Shown piece by piece: positions 51,601 through 54,977 of a stretch of 54,977 nt of DNA; the first letter of the stretch is position 1; each line of letters starts with the position of its first letter. A program made the position numbers and the translations under genes. The notes below the pieces were generated by a model. That model did not search any database and was not told where the DNA came from. It saw nothing but the letters and a program-made list of their open reading frames with translations. Location: assembly GCA_947626285.1 (NCBI GenBank), contig CANQRR010000022.1:1-54977 (forward strand), written 5' to 3'. The DNA is from an uncultured Lachnospiraceae bacterium (GTDB taxonomy: Bacteria; Bacillota; Clostridia; Lachnospirales; Lachnospiraceae).

Positions 51601-51979
51601 TCATCACATAGTGTCCGCCGATCGGACCTGTCGTCTCATCGCCCGCCTCGGACGTGCCGCCTGTGACGTCCAGCTCGTAGCCTGCCAGAGCAAGGACGAC
51701 CATACCTGTACCATCCTCCGCCAACCCTGCGCTGTACACCTTATTCTCATCCGCGTTCGTCCACGCCGCGGGTGCTTCTGGTACCCCGCCAAGGTCAGCC
51801 GGAATTCCGTCCAGCATGACCGGAGCTGCGATACCTGTCAGCACGTCTCCCGGAAACAGGATCGTCGGCTGAGCCATCACGTTCACATCGTAGGTCTGCG
51901 CGAGCGCCTGCATCGCAGGAAGACAAATCATCAGGCTTGCCATCAACAGTCCGAAAATCCTCTTCTTCATCTTTTTCAT
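48695..51979 (-). CDS. Large repeat-rich surface protein
   Basis: The 1094-residue product starts at 51979 with a signal peptide (MKKMKKRIFGLLMASLMICLPAMQALA). At least six Flg_new-type beta modules of about 70 residues are present, each with a W..V core and a TTF.MP..DV...A.Y ending (e.g. TTFAMPTAEVTVSANYK). Two acidic linkers interrupt them: seven 12-residue YSEGTGEPTDPT units and a QPETQPETQP/ETEP stretch. The end is AVKTGDETP, a membrane helix and RRRKNF, like a sortase substrate, but a canonical LPXTG is missing. It should be displayed on the wall, perhaps as an adhesin or spacer. The partner is unknown. Confidence 0.85.
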   Translation of the reverse strand: MKKMKKRIFGLLMASLMICLPAMQALAQTYDVNVMAQPTILFPGDVLTGIAAPVMLDGIPADLGGVPEAPAAWTNADENKVYSAGLAEDGTGMVVLALAGYELDVTGGTSEAGDETTGPIGGHYVMTPEEEAALDPAAPKTDRAYYPAYTVVKLKAEEPKEGMMFDKWTVEPTLSGAIVTVEDETNRETTVTMPEEKVKITANYREAAPHALSVAYGIAIAENEDGTGTYTAGTPITVTADDCSSNGYAFNGWTVVSQNVELADIGSPTTSFVMPEGDVQLAATYVDAEGNPVADPTQPPQTEAQTDAPVEPEYSEGTGEPTDPTYSEGTGEPTDPTYSEGTGEPIDPTYSEGTGEPTDPTYSEGAGEPTDPAYSEDTGEPTDMTYPEGSGDPVAPAPEIDMGTAPEITIDPNMGAGDSILSGVDEEEINITINDSYDSNDPIMSVPAESNGDETDPPAADNAIRYMLNVDYGTVTAENSEGVNASQGFTAGTVLTVTANDYSANGYTFSGWAAGPQNAELILTDSSSATTSFAMPAGDVLLTAQYIDGNGIPVNDPTQPQAEAETQPETQPETQPDTTQTEAPVETETEPVQPETSAETEPTPTEISQSGEQTVDVSLYGDGTESAADVTVTVVGGTTTGTNENPSTAAASGTYPLGGTINITTSVPAGQQFTGWTATGTKTDGANEVITTFGDPKAQTTTFILPEAAAGVNAITLTANFTPQCTVTVTNGLTNNGTNTMAVDSGTQVTLTANAAPAGQVFSNWTVAEGLDLGANAVNPTITVTVNQNLNFTANYKPIEYQIRVNSGSANYEKAAGGTVVTLTAGEAPKGMEFDYWKVDTGNVSLQNAYGATTTFAMPTAEVTVSANYKMKEYHVTVQNGYSDEEVYYMGDEVTVYSNYPSSGREFDQWEKVEGKVSFADASRWKTTFTMPARDVTVSATYKDGPSPESNQIQELAEGGEYITDSTIRFTAAGAGMDNSNPNPGDYRYRPSGYQIGNVTGSWQESPYTTSMSIKARGDYTLKVTYNKEVFDGNTWAADGTSDTRSVSFRVLTPAEAVKTGDETPIAMMVTLAGASCLMFLLLLSVFLRRRKNF
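50802..51056. repeat. 36-bp coding tandem repeats in the surface-protein gene
   Basis: Seven units of 36 bases encode YSEGTGEPTDPT and variants (IDPT, AGEPTDPA, DTGEPTDMT, YPEGSGDPVAPA). Units in the middle are nearly identical and those at one end are diverged, as expected for repeats that expand and contract by slippage. Confidence 0.9.
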
Positions 51980-52083
51980 AGTTACCCCTTCCTCTCCTTC
52001 TGTCACGATCGTTTGTACTGTAGAAACCGATCTTATCGCTGCCGTCCGCATCCGCTCGGCAGCGCTTCCTCTTTCGTACAATG

Positions 52084-52111
52084 ATTATAACACGTGCACA
52101 ATTAAAAACAA
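52084..52111 (-). promoter_or_regulatory. Promoter of the surface-protein gene
   Basis: TTGTTT (52106-52111) and TATAAT (52084-52089) are 16 bases apart on the minus strand, about 105 bases upstream of the start. Confidence 0.6.
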
Positions 52112-52154
52112 TGAATGCTTTCCGTGTAGTTTTCTTAAGAAATTCCTAAGAATG

Positions 52155-52222
52155 GAAAAGAGCCGACGCCGGATGGTCCGCCCGGAATCTTTCCGGGGCA
52201 GTCCCCATCCTGTGTCAGCTCC
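52155..52222 (-). terminator. Terminator after copA
   Basis: On the minus strand GAGCTGACACAGGATGG and CCATCCGGCGTCGGCTC form an imperfect long stem that holds an inner CCCGGAA/TTCCGGG hairpin. TTTTCC follows. Confidence 0.7.
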
Positions 52223-52246
52223 CTGTTTCGGTGGTACAAGTGTCTC

Positions 52247-54772
52247 CTAGCGGATCGCGGTCACCTCGTAGTCCTGATCCGTGACCGCCTTCTTCAGCGC
52301 ATCGTCGGCCACCGCCGCGCTCAGCTTCACGACCGCGGTGCCGTTCTCATGGCTCACGATCGCCTCCGCCACCTCCGGCAGAGCCTCGAGCGCCTTCTTC
52401 ACGCGCGCCTCGCAGTGTCCGCACATCATACCCTTGATCTCCATTGTCTTTTCCATTTCTTTTTGCTCCTTTCTCTTTTTCCGTTTTATTTTCCTGTCTC
52501 TCGACGTGTCATACATCGAAAACAGATTCAAACGCAGCGCGTTTGTCACAACACAAAAGCTCGACAGGCTCATCGCCGCCGCCCCGAACATCGGATTCAG
52601 CTTCCAGCCAAACAGAGGATACCACGCGCCCGCGGCGAGCGGAATCCCGATCACATTGTAGAAGAACGCCCAAAACAGATTCTCATGAATGTTGCGCAGA
52701 GTCGCGCGGCTCAAGCGAATCGCGGCCGCGACATCCGGCAGAGTGCTCTTCATCAGCACTACATCCGCCGCGTCGATCGCGACGTCCGTGCCCGCGCCGA
52801 TCGCGATGCCGATGTCCGCCCGCGTAAGCGCGGGGGCGTCGTTGATGCCGTCGCCGACCATCGCCGTCCTGCCCTGCCTCTGCAGCCTGCGGATCACGCT
52901 CTCCTTGCCGTCCGGGAGCACCCCGGCGATCACTTCATCCACGCCGGAGCGCGCGCCGATTGCCTTCGCTGTGCGCTCGTTGTCACCGGTGAGCATCACG
53001 ACGCGGATCCCCATATTCTGAAGCTCTCGCACCGCCTGCGGGCTGTCCTCCTTGACAACGTCAGCCACCGCGATGATTCCCAAAAGCCGTCCGTCCTCAC
53101 TGAAGAAAAGAGGCGTCTTTCCCTCTTCCGCCAACGCTGATGCCTTCGCCTCCATCGCCGCGGAAATCTCCGCCCGCGTGCGGATGAACGAAAGATTACC
53201 GCCCGCCAGACTGTTCCCGCCGCAGACGCCGCTCAGCCCGTTGCCCGGCAGCGCCTGAAACTGATCCGTCTCCCGGATCGGAAGCCCACGCTCCTCAGCC
53301 AGTGCGATCACTGCCTTCGCGAGCGGATGTTCGCTCCGTCTCTCCAGCGCAAACGCCGCCTCCAGCAGACGTTCTTCTTCTACCCCTTCCGCCGGGCAGA
53401 GATCCGTGACGCGCGGCTCTCCGCTCGTAATCGTCCCGGTCTTATCCAGCGCGACGATCTCCACCTTACCGGTCTCCTCCAGCGACACCGCCGTCTTGAA
53501 CAGAATCCCGTGCTTCGCGCCCATGCCGTTGCCCACCATGATCGCGACCGGCGTAGCCAGCCCGAGCGCGCACGGACAGCTGATCACCAGCACCGAGATC
53601 CCCCGCGCGAGCGCAAAGCCGACCGTCTGCCCCGCGAGCAGCCAGATCACGATCGTCACCGCCGCGATCGCGATTACCGCCGGCACGAACACGCCCGACA
53701 CCCGGTCCGCGATCTTGGCGATCGGCGCTTTCGTGGCGGCCGCGTCGCTCACCATCTGGATAATCTGCGCGAGCGTCGTGTCCTCTCCGACGCGCGTCGC
53801 CTCACAGGTAAGGAAGCCCGACTGATTCACCGTGGCCGCCGAGACGCTGTCCCCCTCCGCCTTGTCAACCGGAATGCTCTCCCCGGTCAGGGCGGATTCG
53901 TTGACCGCGCTGTTTCCCCCGACAACGACGCCGTCCACCGGAATATTCTCCCCGGGGCGCACCACAAAGCGGTCCCCGATACGCACCTGTTCGATCCCGA
54001 CCTCCACTTCCCTGCCATCACGCAGCACCGTGGCGGTCTTCGGCGCCAGCTTCATCAGACCCTTCAAAGCGTCCGTCGTCCGGCCCTTCGATCGCGCCTC
54101 CAGCATCTTCCCGACCGTGATCAGCGTCAGGATCATCGCCGCCGACTCAAAATAGAATTCATGCATGTAACCCATGGCCGCGGCTGCGTCTCCGCGCGCC
54201 TGCGCCCCGGTCATCGCGAACAGCGCGTACACGCTGTAGCCAAAGGATGCCCCTGCGCCCAGCGCCACCAGCGTATCCATGTTCGGCGCGCCGTGCAGCG
54301 TTCCCTTCGCCCCGTTCACGAAAAATTTCTGGTTGATCACCATGACCGCGGCCGTCAAGAGCAGCTGCAGCAGCCCCACCGCGATATGGTTTCCGTCGAA
54401 GAAGCGCGGCAGCGGCCAGCCCCACATCATATGCCCCATCGACACATACATCAGCGGAATCAGCAGGCACAGCGACGCGATCAGCCTGCGCTTCATCTTC
54501 GGCGTCTCCGTGTCGGCAAGCGCATTGTCATAATTCGGCATCGCGGAAGCAGAAGCGCCCCGCGCGCCTGCCGCTCCTTTTACCGAAGCCCCATAGCCTG
54601 CCTCCTCCACCGCCCGGATGATCGCCTCCGGGGACGCGGTTCCCTCCACGCCCATCGAATTCGTCAGAAGACTCACGGAGCACGCCGTGACGCCCTCCAC
54701 CTTCCGGACCGCTTTCTCCACTCTTGCGCTGCACGCCGCGCAGCTCATCCCGCTTACCAGATATTGCTCCAT
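52247..54772 (-). CDS. copA: Copper-exporting P1B-type ATPase with N- and C-terminal metal-binding domains
   Basis: The 841-residue pump exports Cu(I). It has an N-terminal HMA domain (MSCAAC, Cys11 and Cys14), eight membrane segments, the transport motif [12 protein letters not shown] and the phosphorylation site [20 protein letters not shown] (nucleotide-binding His) and [18 protein letters not shown] follow. After the last helix and a Lys/Arg/Glu-rich linker ([15 protein letters not shown]) comes a second HMA domain ([10 protein letters not shown]), a position usually filled by a separate CopZ chaperone. The linker looks like a fused gene boundary. CsoR control is expected from the promoter. 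Confidence 0.96.
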   Translation of the reverse strand: MEQYLVSGMSCAACSARVEKAVRKVEGVTACSVSLLTNSMGVEGTASPEAIIRAVEEAGYGASVKGAAGARGASASAMPNYDNALADTETPKMKRRLIASLCLLIPLMYVSMGHMMWGWPLPRFFDGNHIAVGLLQLLLTAAVMVINQKFFVNGAKGTLHGAPNMDTLVALGAGASFGYSVYALFAMTGAQARGDAAAAMGYMHEFYFESAAMILTLITVGKMLEARSKGRTTDALKGLMKLAPKTATVLRDGREVEVGIEQVRIGDRFVVRPGENIPVDGVVVGGNSAVNESALTGESIPVDKAEGDSVSAATVNQSGFLTCEATRVGEDTTLAQIIQMVSDAAATKAPIAKIADRVSGVFVPAVIAIAAVTIVIWLLAGQTVGFALARGISVLVISCPCALGLATPVAIMVGNGMGAKHGILFKTAVSLEETGKVEIVALDKTGTITSGEPRVTDLCPAEGVEEERLLEAAFALERRSEHPLAKAVIALAEERGLPIRETDQFQALPGNGLSGVCGGNSLAGGNLSFIRTRAEISAAMEAKASALAEEGKTPLFFSEDGRLLGIIAVADVVKEDSPQAVRELQNMGIRVVMLTGDNERTAKAIGARSGVDEVIAGVLPDGKESVIRRLQRQGRTAMVGDGINDAPALTRADIGIAIGAGTDVAIDAADVVLMKSTLPDVAAAIRLSRATLRNIHENLFWAFFYNVIGIPLAAGAWYPLFGWKLNPMFGAAAMSLSSFCVVTNALRLNLFSMYDTSRDRKIKRKKRKEQKEMEKTMEIKGMMCGHCEARVKKALEALPEVAEAIVSHENGTAVVKLSAAVADDALKKAVTDQDYEVTAIR

Positions 54773-54838
54773 ATGCTCACTCCCTGTCGATTTCCGTATC
54801 TGCAGTTAAGATTTGCAGAAGCGGAAAAGAATATGCAC

Positions 54839-54858
54839 ATTATACCCCCATAGGGTAT
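54839..54858 (-). promoter_or_regulatory. CsoR-type operator in the copA promoter
   Basis: ATACCCCCATAGGGTAT (54842-54858) is the pseudo-palindrome typical of CsoR sites. It overlaps TATAAT (54839-54844) on the minus strand, so a bound repressor would block the promoter. Confidence 0.85.
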
Positions 54859-54902
54859 CTTTTCTGTATTATATACCTCCCCGCCATGGAATGCAAGCAT
54901 AA

Positions 54903-54922
54903 ATAAAAAAGTGCCTTCGGCA
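54903..54922 (-). terminator. Terminator of a gene beyond the window
   Basis: The minus strand reads GTGCCGAAGGCAC then TTTTTTATT. A second hairpin, CCCCTGCCCCTCA with TGAGGGGTTAGGGG (about 54931-54961), is followed by TTTCTTTTT on the plus strand. Confidence 0.7.
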
Positions 54923-54977
54923 CCTCAACTCCCCTGCCCCTCAATCTTGAGGGGTTAGGGGTTTCTTTTTGTGCCTC

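Noticed and set aside
53327-54853. 508-residue frame antisense to copA, and similar long frames antisense to other genes (for example 2118-3353, 37805-39364)
   Set aside because: High GC makes such shadow frames common. They are Arg/His-rich without motifs, and the other strand carries clear genes.

Overview
The window looks like chromosome of a spore-forming, high-GC Clostridia, most likely Lachnospiraceae. The signs are spoIIR, a CsoR-controlled CopA, an L-box (lysine riboswitch) dap/lysC operon, M3B oligoendopeptidase, BspA-type repeats and strong AGGAGG ribosome binding sites. Gene density is high and most genes lie on the minus strand. High GC gives many long antisense open frames, which I left out.

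Left part (1-23.9 kb): mostly housekeeping. It holds a partial lipoprotein, oligoendopeptidase F, a BspA-like protein, the dapA-dapB-lysC operon under a lysine riboswitch, a cobalamin adenosyltransferase, an SSB-like protein, typA, spoIIR, an Mrp/NBP35 ATPase, a secreted muramidase-like protein, an ABC exporter, an AAA+ ATPase/VWA pair with a small partner, coaBC, an MBL hydrolase, adenosine deaminase, and an ECF S component (probably for pantothenate) followed by coaX. coaBC, the S component and coaX together cover uptake and early steps of coenzyme A synthesis.

Accessory part (23.9-32 kb): the most interesting region. It is a RiPP locus with three predicted precursor peptides that each end their leader in VAGG. 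One of these is a 46-residue gene at 23934-24074. Two precursors carry Nif11-like leaders but have unrelated cores. A radical SAM/SPASM maturase and a CPBP membrane protease sit with them. The two Nif11-type precursors lie on opposite strands 1.4 kb apart. Each is preceded by the same pair of direct repeats, 21 bp apart and 34-35 bp upstream of a TATAAT box, which looks like a LytTR-type quorum-sensing promoter. Around this locus are genetic scars: a truncated TetR gene with an intact promoter/operator, a chimera of an ABC permease tail and 89 bp of the S-component gene, a frameshifted hipA remnant and a broken hairpin repeat. A complete AbrB/PIN toxin-antitoxin pair, an ABC-2 transporter and a HicB protein without a visible HicA follow.

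Right part (32-55 kb): tRNA-Glu(CUC), pdxST with divergent pdxR, a GH42 beta-galactosidase, a Na/Pi cotransporter, a ferredoxin-type aldo/keto reductase, a DUF3237-like protein, a SpoIID/peptidoglycan-binding/LysM protein, two proteins of unknown function, csoR, a PHP phosphoesterase with a HAD phosphatase, a 1094-residue repeat-rich surface protein and copA. The copA promoter carries a clear CsoR-type operator, and csoR itself lies 8 kb away in the same window.
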